A DNA stretch of 64,000 nucleotides from the NCBI GenBank assembly GCA_011799875.1, contig CM022299.1, positions 33,686,755 through 33,750,754 of the forward strand, written 5' to 3'. Source of the DNA: Thinopyrum elongatum (taxonomy: Eukaryota; Streptophyta; Magnoliopsida; Poales; Poaceae). The notes beneath the pieces are model-generated. The model was not told the DNA's origin and did not search any database. It was given only the letters and a program-made list of their open reading frames with translations. Below are positions 1 through 8,555 of this stretch, piece after piece; position 1 is the first letter of the stretch, and each line of letters opens with the position of its first letter. The position numbers and the translations under genes are program-made.

Positions 1-893
1 AGTTCAAATAAGTTCAAAAAAATGAAATCCCTTTGTAACTGATGAGTTTTTGTCCGAAACCCTGATACTTCGAAAGAGACTATCCATTTTTACACGAAGT
101 GCATCCAGTTTTTGCCGTAAACCTCTCAAGTTTTTAGCACATGCTATGTGGGTGAAATGATGATATCATGCCAATTTTCAACCTCTTCAGAGTTCATCTG
201 AAGTGCTTTTCAATTTCAGGGTCATTTAGCCAAAAAAAATCAGTAACTGCATGAAAAAAACAGATGAAGTCAGAAAGGGTTGAAAATTGATGATGTAGCT
301 TTGAATGGTTCATTTTGAACACACAAAAAGTTGGAGTTCAAATTAGTTCAAAAAATGAAATCCCTTTGTAACAGTATGGTTTTTGTCCGAAACCTGATAC
401 TTCGAAAGAGACTGTCCATTTTGTACACGAAGTGCATCCAGTTTTTGCCGTAACCTCTCAACTTTTTAGCACATGCTATGTGGGTGAAATGATGATATCA
501 TGCCAATTTTCAACCTCTTCAGAGTTCATTTGAAGTGCTTTTCAATTTCAGGGTCATTTAGCCCAAAAAAATCGTAAATGCATAAAAATAACAGATGAAG
601 TCAGAAAGGGTTGAAAATTGATGATGTGGCTTTGAATGGTTCATTTTGAACACACAAAAGTCTGGAGTTCAAATAGTACAAAAAATGAAATCCCTTTGTA
701 ACTGATGAATTTTTTCCGAAACCCTGATACTTCGAAAGAGACTATCCATTTTGTACACGAAGTGCATCCAGTTTTTGTCGTAACCCTCTCAAATTTTTAG
801 CACATGCTAGTGGGTGAAATGATGATATCATGCCAATTTTCACTCTTCAGAGTTCATCTGAAGTTGCTTTTCAATTTAGGGTCATTTAGCTCA
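1..893. repeat. 331-334 bp tandem repeat, about 2.7 copies
   Basis: Units start at 1, 335 and 666, each opening with AGTTCAAAT and containing 'CTGATACTTCGAAAGAGACT' and 'GGTGAAATGATGATATCATG'. The third unit stops near 893. Copies differ by scattered substitutions and 1-3 bp indels. I recognise this repeat as subterminal or internal CACTA sequence in Triticeae; the window cuts the array on its left. Confidence 0.85.
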
Positions 894-1490
894 AAGAATG
901 AACTAATATAAAAAAGATGAACTGGAAAACTTTTATGAAACTCTAATAGCAAAAATAATAAACTAAAAGAATGAACTAGAGAAAACTTTAATGAAACTCT
1001 AATAGAAAAAAGAATGAACTAGAAAACTTTAATGAAACTCTAATAGCTAAAGGAATCAACTAAAAAGCTTTTATAAACCTCTAGTATTATTGAAACTAAA
1101 ATTATATAAATTTATGCAAACTAAAATTATCAAAGTATTTTTGTTCAAAACATTAAAAGAAAAAGAATTTTCATAAATAAATAAAAAAAGCAAAAAAGAA
1201 AAGAAAATAAATAAGTAGAAACAAAATAAAGAAATAAGTAGAAACAAAATAAAACTTTAATAAATAAGTAGAAACAAAATAAAATTAATAAATAAAAATA
1301 ATAGAATCAAACAATAAAATAAATACACCTTAATAAAATAAATAAGTAGAAACAAAATAAACTTTAATAAAGTAAAATAAATAAACTTTAATAAAATAAA
1401 TAAAAATAGCAACAGTAAGTATTTTGTTGTAAGTAGAAACAAAATAAAATAAATAAAGCAACAAAGAAAACAAAATAAAAATAAAAAAAG
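894..1490. repeat. A-rich low-complexity tract with degenerate short repeats
   Basis: At about 900-1075 a roughly 45-bp motif (AGAATGAACTAGAAAACTTT plus AATGAAACTCTAATAG) recurs three to four times. From 1190 to 1480 the sequence is a degenerate repeat of AAATAAGTAGAAACAAAATAAA. No coding capacity is credible; the lysine/phenylalanine-rich open frames are by-products of the composition. Confidence 0.8.
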
Positions 1491-1625
1491 TGCCGCCTAC
1501 TGGGCCACCACGGCCTGAATACGACTAGAAACCCAACCATGGGCCAGGATTCAGGCCCGCAGCAGGCCCAGTAGGCCCACAGGCACATAGTGACAGATTA
1601 GGCCCGAAAGCCTGCAGTTGAGAGG

Positions 1626-1674
1626 AGCTCGAGAGAGTGGGCGCAGCAGCGCTTATAAACCACTCTCGAGCTCT
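1626..1674. repeat. Short inverted repeat (hairpin)
   Basis: AGCTCGAGAGAGTGG (1626-1640) faces CCACTCTCGAGCTCT (1660-1674) across about 19 bp that include GCAGCAGCGC. The arms pair imperfectly, with one 2-bp offset. It lies just outside the subterminal palindromes. Confidence 0.6.
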
Positions 1675-1730
1675 CTCAACTAGCGAGGTGGGACTAAACT
1701 TTTGGCCGCAACGCGGGCAGCACAAGGCTT

Positions 1731-1965
1731 TTTGTCCCGGTTGGTGGCACCAACCGGGACTAAAGGGGTGCATTGGTACCGGTTCGTGGTACCAACCGGG
1801 CCAAATGCACTCCCTTTAGTCCCGGTTGGTGCCACCAACCGGGACCAAAGGTCCCTGCTTCCCGCCCTTTGGGCTGCTGAAAAGAGACCTTTGGTCCCGG
1901 TTGGTGGCACCAACTGGGACTAAAGGGGGCATTGGTCCCGGTTGGTGCCACGAACCAGGACCAAT
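1731..1965. repeat. CACTA subterminal palindrome cluster
   Basis: At least three near-perfect palindromes of about 35 bp built on TTTGTCCCGGTTGGTGGCAC / CAACCGGGACTAAA occur at about 1731-1764, 1814-1850 and 1888-1925, with shorter half-copies near 1775-1800 and 1935-1965. The same motif is repeated at the right end (7331-7500). In CACTA elements such subterminal motifs are transposase-binding sites; here that role is inferred. Confidence 0.8.
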
Positions 1966-1972
1966 GCTTCGT

Positions 1973-1980
1973 GTATATAA
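1973..1980 (+). promoter_or_regulatory. Putative TATA box of the CACTA gene
   Basis: TGTATATAAG lies directly downstream of the palindrome cluster and about 30 bp upstream of a GC-rich leader-like segment (from about 2000). The only strong gene-like structure downstream on this strand is the spliced transposon gene, so this is the likely promoter. Position and motif are seen; use is inferred. Confidence 0.5.
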
Positions 1981-1999
1981 GCAAGACTTGTGAAAATTT

Positions 2000-2596
2000 T
2001 CAGTTTCATCGCAGTTCCCCTCCGACGCCGCCCACTCCTCGTCGCTGTCGCCGCCCCCATCAACGCGCCATGCCCTGTCGCCGCCCGCTCCTCGTCGCCG
2101 TCGCCATCGCCGACGCCTCCACGACCTCGCCGTCGCGTCCCCGCGCCGGCCCCTGCCCTGCCCCGTGCGCGCCGCCTCTGCCTCAGCCCGGCCCCGACCT
2201 CGCTGTCGCCAACGCCGCCCCCAGTGAGCCACCGCGCCCCTGCCCTGCCCCCCGCCGCCGCCGACGCCGTGGACGTGGCCGCCGTGGCCCCCCATATATG
2301 TTTTTTTTTCTGCATATATATATATGATGTTTTTTTGCATATATGTTGATGTATGTTGATGTAATGTTGATGTATGGATGTATATGTATGCATATATGAT
2401 GATTTTTTGTTCAGCGTCATATATGATGTTTTTTTCTGCATATATATATATGATCATATGAATTTTTTTGTTCATAGATGTGATTTTTTTTGTTCATATA
2501 TCATATGATGTTTTTATTGTTCATAGATGATCGATCATATTTGTTCATATGTATGCAAGCGAAGTCGTTGTCGTTAGTTGTACTGTTTAGGGTTAG
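2000..2596 (+). other. GC-rich leader then AT-rich probable intron
   Basis: 2020-2290 is CG-rich with CGCCGCCGAC-type simple repeats, as in grass first exons or 5' leaders. 2291-2575 is T/AT-rich with repeated TATATATGATG, GTTGATGTAT and TTTTTTGTTCAT. Open frames in the GC-rich part on both strands have repetitive Ala/Pro/Arg content and no recognisable domain. I read the pair as untranslated leader plus intron of the CACTA transcript, without direct proof. Confidence 0.4.
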
Positions 2597-2998
2597 GGTC
2601 GTCAAGGAAGAAGGGAACTTTGTACCAAAAAGCGAATTATTCTATCGGGAACTCCGTTCCAAAACAACTTTGAAGAGCTTCGTACCATTATACGCCTGTC
2701 ATTTCCGCCTAATGATGAAGTCATGGTTTTCTTGAATTCTTTGACACTAGACAACGTGACATATAGAAGGGTAGATGAGATCAGGAAAAATATGGACCAT
2801 TTTCTGCACATCCAGAATGGCGTCATTTTGTTAAATCCCTTGTCGGTCCGGATGTCGGACATTCATGAGAGAGGCGGTCCGACCGCAACCCTAGAAGCGT
2901 TGTCAAGGCCACCCCAAACCCTAGAAGCGTTGCCTAGGCCACCCCAAACCCTAGAAGCATTGTCGAGGCCACCCCAAACCGTAGAAGCGTCGAGCTAG
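2597..2998 (+). pseudogene. SNF2 helicase fragment, CLASSY-like, captured in CACTA
   Basis: One frame is open from just after the TAG at 2594 to the TAG at 2996. From about 2627 it reads KKRIILSGTPFQNNFEEL, the signature around SNF2 helicase motif III, then IIRLSFPPNDEV. At about 2770-2835 it reads VDEIRKNMDHFLHIQNG, which resembles the 'FVHVHxG' stretch that follows in the CLASSY/DRD1 class of plant SNF2 remodellers. Those proteins act in the nucleus with RNA polymerase IV or V in RNA-directed DNA methylation. Only about 90 residues of helicase remain; no Walker A, DEAH or C-terminal helicase motifs are seen. After the fragment the frame runs into a decapeptide repeat. There is no obvious ATG for it, and whether it is spliced to the downstream gene is unknown. 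The SNF2 assignment is strong; the CLASSY subclass is moderate. Confidence 0.7.
2888..2997 (+). repeat. 30-bp in-frame tandem repeat
   Basis: Units of 30 bp start at 2888, 2918 and 2948, with a partial fourth from 2978. Each begins ACCCTAGAAGC and ends GGCCACCCCAA, encoding the decapeptide TLEALSRPPQ with one variant. Being a multiple of three, the repeat keeps the frame of the helicase fragment open to the stop at 2996. Confidence 0.85.
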
Positions 2999-3076
2999 CT
3001 AGGTCTACGTTTGCACTAATATATCCATCTGTCATGTTTGTATATTAATTGCCATGCTGTAATATTTGCAGAAACT

Positions 3077-5773
3077 ATGGAGCACCGAGACATCAAAGCA
3101 GAACAGTTGTTGGGGGACATAATCCTCGGCGGAGGTGATGTCTTGTCGTTTCTCAACGACACCGATGGTCTGGAAGGAGAGGGTGAAGCAGGCTCCGGTG
3201 ATCGAACAATGGAGGTGGAAGGACATGATTATGATGGCTCCGGTGACGGAATGCCGGTGGAAGAAGGAGACCGTGATGACTGCTCCGATGAGCGAACGGA
3301 GGAAGGAGATGTTGCAAAGTCCGGCGAGGTATATATATTAATTAAGCCTATGCTGACTAGCTAATTGATGCATTAATTGTTTTGGTATGTACACATATTA
3401 ACTCTCTTATTTCTTCTTTTCTAACCCTCCGGATCGAGCCAAACTTCGGTAACGAGATGAGGCCCGAAGAAAAGGTTGCGCCAGGATGAAAGGTTCACGA
3501 TCATAGTAATCAAGGGCGATGGCCAACCGATTGAACCCAGCTGGACCAAGGAAGCATTTTCTGCTCAGTGCGGGGTTCTTGTTAGGGACATGATCCCGAT
3601 CAGCATCCACCAATGGAATAAGCCTAAGAGCGAAGACCCTCAAGTGTCTTTTGTTAACAATAGACAGAAAGATGATCTTTGGACCGCGCTAAAGGCAAAT
3701 TTCACCCTACCACTAGAGGAGGATCCGGATAAGCCAGTTATAGAGCCATTGGTCAAGGCTCACGCTCTTAAGAAGATGGCAGATCTATTCAGGAGGTGGA
3801 AGAATGAGTTGAAATCAACGTTTGTCGACAAAGGGAAGACTCCAGAATTCACCGGCCGATTTGAGAAGATAAGAGATCACTGGCCCACATTTGTGGCCCA
3901 CAAGACATCGGAGAAGAGTAAGAAGATGTCAGCGACAAACAAGAAAAATGCTGCAAAGAAGGAGTATCACCATCGCACGGGGTCAGGTGGCTACCTCAAA
4001 GCCCGGCCGTTGTGGGACAAGGCTGAGAAGGACCTGCTTGATAAAGGGGTCGAACCAGAGACATTGAACTGGCCAGACCGTTCAAGGACTTGGTTCTTCG
4101 GGGTTGGGGGAACCTTGGACCCTGAAACAAGGAAGTGCCGTTGGACGAAGGAGAAACTTGAAATACCCGTCAAGAAGCTTCAGAAGTATATCGCCGCAGC
4201 GCAGCAAGGGACGTTCATTCCCGACAGAGAGAACGACAAGCTCACATAGGCCCTCGGGAATCCTGAGCACCCAGGACGAACACGAGGGACGGTAGGCTCC
4301 GTTGCGTGGAAGGAAGGGTTTCCCAGCACAGGCGGTTACAAAACCCGGGAGAGGAGGAAAGTGGAGCAGACCAAACTGCAAAAGCTGAATGCAAGGGTAC
4401 GAGCGCTAGAGGAACAAGCACTAGTTCAGAGGCAGCGACCTGCCGAACCTACCCCAGAAGCTACCCCACCATCTCAGCGGAGAAGCAGCGTGGCTTCCAC
4501 CGAGCTCCTTCAGCAGCCTCACTTCACGGCTCCCAGCTACCCCATGGATGCTATCACGGAGGCTCAAGATTGCCACCTTATGGCGCAATGGCAGCACCTC
4601 AAAGTCAAGGCAGCTGTCGGCTCTGTTGCACCTCCTCAACCTGGCGCAACTTTTCACTGCCTTCTGATTCCAGAAGGCTATGCTGTTGTGATGGTCGATG
4701 AAATAACGGAGGGATTTGAGGAGCGCGAGCTTGACCACCCTACCGGTGATGGGGAGACTCAGCTGGGTCTTGCTCTGAAGACTCCATGTCTATGGCAGAA
4801 GGAGCTCATCAACCTTCCGAACTGGACGCCTCCACCTCCTCCTCCGGCGAGTCAGGGCACTCCGCCTCCTCCTCCGCCTCCTCCTCTGGTGAGTGATCAG
4901 GGCATTCCGCCTCCTTCTCCGGTTGCTCCGGCGCGTGGCGGCACTCCGCCTCCTTCTCCAGCTACTCCGGCGCATGACGGCACTCCGCCTCCTTCTCCGC
5001 CTGCGTCGGCACGTCCGAGCAGCCCGCCTCCTTCTCCGCCACGTCAACAACAGCGGAAGACAGCCACCGCCGCTCCGGCTGCTCCGGCGTGTCGTAGCAC
5101 TCCGCCTCCTTCTCCGCCTCGTAAGCAACAAAGGAAGACAGCTGCAGCCTCTCCGGCTGCTCCGGCGTCTAGCAGTACAGCCAGAGGCGGGAGGCAATAC
5201 AAATTCGGTCCATCTCTCAAGCCTCTAGATAAGTTACCATACGAGATGACTGAGGAGGAAAACACGGAGATCTATCAAGCCCAAGTGAAGGACTTTTTTG
5301 CAAAGAAAAATCCACCTCCGGAGGAGAAGATGGATCCGGTGAAATTGAAGCGCACTTTGAAGAACCTGAAGCGACCACCACCGCCTCCGCCGGATGACAA
5401 CCATGTCCGCGCTCTGAAAAAGGCAGTGGAAGGAGCGCGCCGGTCGGGAACTACTTCAAGTGACAAAAGGTTACAAGAACGAAGAAGAGGGAACAAAATT
5501 CCCCAGCTCGGCGAAAAGGCAAACCAATCGTGCCCCCCGCTCAAGGTGTCTAGCGATATCGTCGCAAATCTGCCGGGGATGGTGCCCGGTACCAATCCTA
5601 GTGATTACCTGCCTGACGATGCACATTTTGATACAATGGAGGTGGATGAACACAAATACCAGTACGGGAAGCCTCTCGTCAAACCTGGTGATCCTCCTCT
5701 AACAACGATGATGCGAAGATTCCATAAGTGGTACATGGACACCTGCAAATCTGGGAGGATATTTTTACGCTGA
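3077..5773 (+). pseudogene. CACTA transposon protein, Transposase_24-type region
   Basis: A first exon from about 3072 has ATG at 3077, encodes an acidic stretch (QLLGDIILGGGDVLSFLND...) and ends at a GT donor at 3329. The next exon holds a lysine-rich start, then the En/Spm 'Transposase_24' type domain (about 3476-4350) with DERFTIIVIKGDGQPIEP and NPEHPGRTRG. A short coiled-coil segment follows (KLQKLNARVRALEEQ), then a conserved stretch near 4600-4820 (VMVDEITEGFEERELD), a long Pro-rich region (about 4826-5190, PPPSPP repeats) and a conserved tail near 5490-5760. In-frame stops occur at 3458 (TGA, a CGA context) and 4247 (TAG, where CAG is expected), and a frameshift lies near 5765. In this element type the protein is thought to help transposition beside the DDE transposase. 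It is clearly a decayed copy. Confidence 0.8.
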
Positions 5774-6949
5774 GAGTTAAAGAGGAGCACGTCCTCGTTG
5801 GAATTGATCTGTTGTCTGTTCCATTTGAGGAGTTCTTCCAGTTTTCAATCAAAAGGACCTCGATAAAATAATCATCACTTGCTACTGTCTGTAAGTACTA
5901 TACTTCTGTAATTAAGTCTCTATATATAGCTCAGCTCTTTCATTGCATGTATATATAATTATCCTCACTATATTATGCAGTTTGAAGATCGTCGAATGCA
6001 GAAATGCACAAATCTATGATATTGGGTTCATTAACACAAATCTCATAGACGAATGGACGGTTACATATAATGCGAAAGAAACCGAGGCCAACTTGCTACA
6101 ATCATTGCTTAAAAATCAAAACAAAGATAAAATACTCTTTCCTTACAACTTCAAGTGAGTGTTACTGTCTTCTGCATATTCGGTTTCCCTTATTATTCGA
6201 GGTTATAGTAATGTAATTGATGAGTTATGCATGTGTGCGCAGCTTCCACTTTATTCTCCTAGAGATTAAGCTTGAGCAGGGACTAGTAACCGTCTTAGAC
6301 TCAAGACGAAAAGATCCCAAGGAGTATGCGGCCATGACTGAAATGCTCCAGAAGTAAGTTCAATCGATCATTATCGCACCATACCGGCAACTTTGGTCAT
6401 TTCCTGATATCAAGTAATTATTTTCTTTGTCTCGCAGGGTTTGGAAAGTGTTCACCACAGAAGCTCCGGGACTGTCGGGGGAGCTGCGATTTACACACCC
6501 GAAAGTAAGTACTACTAGCTAGTTCCGCGCATCTCCCATTGATTCTAGCTAGTTTCATCAATACCATTTATAATGATTGATTATCAGTTTGATTGACCTT
6601 TATTTCTCGTAAAGTGGTTGTGGCAAGAAGGCGGGAATAATTTTTGTGGATACTACGTTTGCGAGTACATCTACAACGCGACGACCTCTAAGCGGGGCTA
6701 CTCTGAAAAACAATATGAAGTGCGTAAGCAATAATATTCACAATTTTATTTTATTACCATCATTTGTGTTGAGTTTCATTCATATATATGTATTGAACCC
6801 CTTCTTCAAATTAGATTTGGCAGATGCGAGATGAACTCCTACCACAAGATCGCATAAAAGCAATTCAAGAGGAATTGGCGGGATTCTTTCTTGACCACGT
6901 CATCAATCCAGCCGGAGAATACCATGTGGAACTTGACATCAAATGTTAG
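5774..6949 (+). pseudogene. C-terminal Ulp1-type (C48) cysteine protease exons of the CACTA gene
   Basis: Exons with good GT/AG borders follow the proline-rich part: to 5890 (donor GTAAGT), 5981-6154, 6243-6353, 6438-6504, 6615-6723 and about 6824-6949 (TAG at 6947). Together they give a Ulp1/SENP-like fold with all expected catalytic positions: His at 6247 (FHFILLEI), Asp at 6298 (VLDSR), Gln at 6624 and Cys at 6645 (QEGGNNFCGYYVCEY). Such proteases cleave SUMO-type tags in the nucleus, and CACTA and MULE elements of grasses often carry them. Damage: a frameshift near 5765, a 1-bp loss near 5841 and an unclear last splice phase (6723/6824). It is continuous with the upstream exons, so it is the C-terminal domain of the same gene. 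Activity is not implied. Confidence 0.75.
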
Positions 6950-7325
6950 GGATTGTAAGAGATCTTATATTGTATATATGTAGCTAGTAGCGTCGGATAG
7001 ATATACAAAAACTTGTTGTTCGACCAATCTCTCGAAGAAGGAGGAGGTCGATCACTTCTCTCTGTATATGTTCATGACGATCTTGTGTACTTAATGGTTT
7101 CCTTCATTTGCCCACTAGCTAGCGTGTCGAGTCCTCTCTATACGTATAGTACGTAGCGTCAACCAAGCACGGAGATAAGAGAGGACACTTCTCTCTAGCT
7201 ATTAGCTAGCTAACACAATATATGAAACCCCTAAATTAACCCTACAAAACCCCCAAAACCCCCAAACCCCCCCCCCCCTTTCAAAAAAAACAAAAACCCC
7301 AGCTCCTGAGCTGCTGACACATGGA
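6950..7325 (+). other. 3' non-coding region of the CACTA gene
   Basis: No open frame or domain is seen. The region holds several AGCTAGCTA-type runs and a C-rich stretch (7245-7278) with a run of about 12 C followed by A-rich sequence. It likely includes the transcript 3' end before the subterminal palindromes. Confidence 0.5.
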
Positions 7326-7515
7326 TGATCTTTGGTCCTGGTTGGTGTTACCAACCGGGACTAAAGGCCCTCCTCTCTGGGCTCGCCGCAGCGGCCACGT
7401 GGAGCCCCATCTGTCCCGGTTCGTATAAGAACCGGGACTAAAGGTGTTGGGCTTTAGTCCCGACCCTTTAGTCCCGGTTCCCGAACCGGGACAAATGGGC
7501 CTTTTTCTACTAGTG
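7326..7515. repeat. CACTA right subterminal repeats and terminal inverted repeat
   Basis: Palindromes sit at about 7331-7366, 7411-7443 and 7452-7493, all on the TAGTCCCGGTT / AACCGGGACTAAA theme. The terminus GGGCCTTTTTCTACTAGTG ends at 7515 and is the reverse of the CACTA-class start. A 3-bp duplication (TAT, 7516-7518?) cannot be confirmed because the left end is missing. Confidence 0.85.
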
Positions 7516-7860
7516 TATGGAACAATTGATACAAAATTCTGATATGATTGCTCGCTTGAGTGACTTATTATTTAGAATCACTAATGATGTTAGAGGTGTA
7601 GGAAAACATGCCTCTATGGTTCAAACTCAGTTAGAACAAGTTGCTAAATCTCAAAGAGAACTACTTAGTGAAATGAACAATAACATGAATGATTATGCTG
7701 TTAGAGTAGCAACTAGAGGAGGCAAAATGACTCAGGAACCACTTTATCCTGAGGGACACCCCAAAAGAATTGAACAAGACTCTTAGAGAATTAACACTGA
7801 TGCACCTAGTCCTTCTAAAAAGAAGAAGAAAAATGATTGGACTTTGCCTACATTATATTT
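7516..7860 (+). pseudogene. Gypsy gag fragment (Athila-like)
   Basis: An open stretch begins MEQLIQNSDMIARLSDLLF and continues with a glutamine/asparagine-rich helical segment and ATRGGKMTQEPLYPEGHPKR, typical of the C-terminal gag part of wheat Athila-like elements. A TAG at 7784 interrupts it, and a KKKKK tract follows. It begins exactly at the CACTA terminus, so the CACTA element probably inserted into this gag. Only about 110 codons survive. Confidence 0.7.
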
Positions 7861-8247
7861 CTGAACTGGAGATATTTTTGTATCGCCCTAGGTTATGACT
7901 GTTATATGATGAATATCATCCAACGAAATGACTGATCCAATGCCGACGAATTTTTCACATATTGTTCTTGCTAAGTCACTATTGCTATTGCTACTGTTAC
8001 AACTGCTACAAAAGTATTACTACTGTTACCGTTAACACTGCTATCATTACTACTACTATCAAACTATCATACTACTGTGCTACTGATCACTTTGCTGCAG
8101 ATATTTAATCTCCAGGTGTGGTTGAATTGACAACTCAACTGCTAATACTTACAAATATTCTTTGGCTCCCCTTGTGTCGAATCTATAAATTTGGGTTGAA
8201 TACTCTACCATCGAAAACTGTTGCGATCCCCTATACTTGTGGGTTAT
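7861..8247 (+). repeat. 3' part of a Gypsy LTR
   Basis: The segment has the trinucleotide-like CTACTGTTAC/TTACTACT tract (7970-8080), TTTGCTGCAGATATTTAATC, and ends GATCCCCTATACTTGTGGGTTATCA near 8247. That end matches the style of the Athila-like LTR terminus at 62900-62919 (CCCTATACTTGTGGGTCATCA). It directly abuts the gag fragment with no pol between them, so a large internal deletion joined gag to the 3' LTR. Confidence 0.6.
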
Positions 8248-8555
8248 CATACTACGACACTGGTCGTGCTACGTCCCGGATTCTATTATAACCTCAGGGC
8301 CTCGACCTGTGTATAAAGGGGAGCCCCTGAGGCAGAAAGACAAGTTACAAGCTCTCGAGTACTAGGTTAGCCAAGTCGCACCCTTTTATTCGAGGTCTCA
8401 AGCAATAATCAAACAAGCAGGAAGTAGGCTATTACCTCCATCGTGAGGGGCCGAACTTGGGTAAACCCGTGTCTCTCGATTCCGATCAACCCCATTCAAG
8501 CTACTACCTAGCTGTGATGGCCTCATGACTAAGTCCTTTTTCGAGGACATCTACC
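8248..8555 (-). repeat. Unassigned Gypsy-type LTR fragment
   Basis: On the minus strand this holds a TATA-like CCCCTTTATACACAGG (about 8307-8325) and a stretch with ACCCAAGTTCGGCCCCTCAC (about 8445-8465), both typical of long Gypsy LTRs in Triticeae. It has no coding frame and is bounded by another LTR end on the left and a broken LINE on the right. The class is a judgement from style only. Confidence 0.45.

Larger units (their letters stand above)
1..7515 (+). mobile_element. CACTA (En/Spm-type) DNA transposon, right-hand part
   Basis: The right end is clear: 7503-7515 reads TTTTTCTACTAGTG-like sequence, the reverse of a CACTAGTAGAAAAA terminus, preceded by subterminal palindromes of the TTTAGTCCCGGTT type. 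The left terminus is not in the window, so length and orientation of the whole element are unknown. Inside are tandem repeats (1-893), a second palindrome cluster (1731-1965), a TATA box, an SNF2-like fragment and a spliced transposon gene ending in a Ulp1-type domain. No DDE transposase (TNP2/TNPD, Transposase_21) is visible here, so it either lies upstream or is missing. The element sits in a Gypsy gag sequence that resumes at 7516. Family knowledge: Rim2/Hipa-like and Triticeae CACTA elements share this terminal sequence and gene style. Confidence 0.85.

Noticed and set aside
1816..2475. 219-codon minus frame across the palindromes and GC-rich leader
   Set aside because: It translates palindromes, CGCC repeats and TATATA tracts; composition artefact.
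2597..2998. An intact host helicase gene
   Set aside because: Only one motif block of SNF2 is present, inside a CACTA element, with no Walker A or C-terminal domain.
4790..5197. Arg-rich minus-strand frame and Arg/Leu-rich plus frame 4893-5228
   Set aside because: Shadows of the CCTCCTTCTCCG repeats that encode the Pro-rich part of the CACTA protein.
7245..7278. Interstitial telomere repeat
   Set aside because: The CCCCAAA-like phrases do not match the plant telomere unit CCCTAAA in a regular array.
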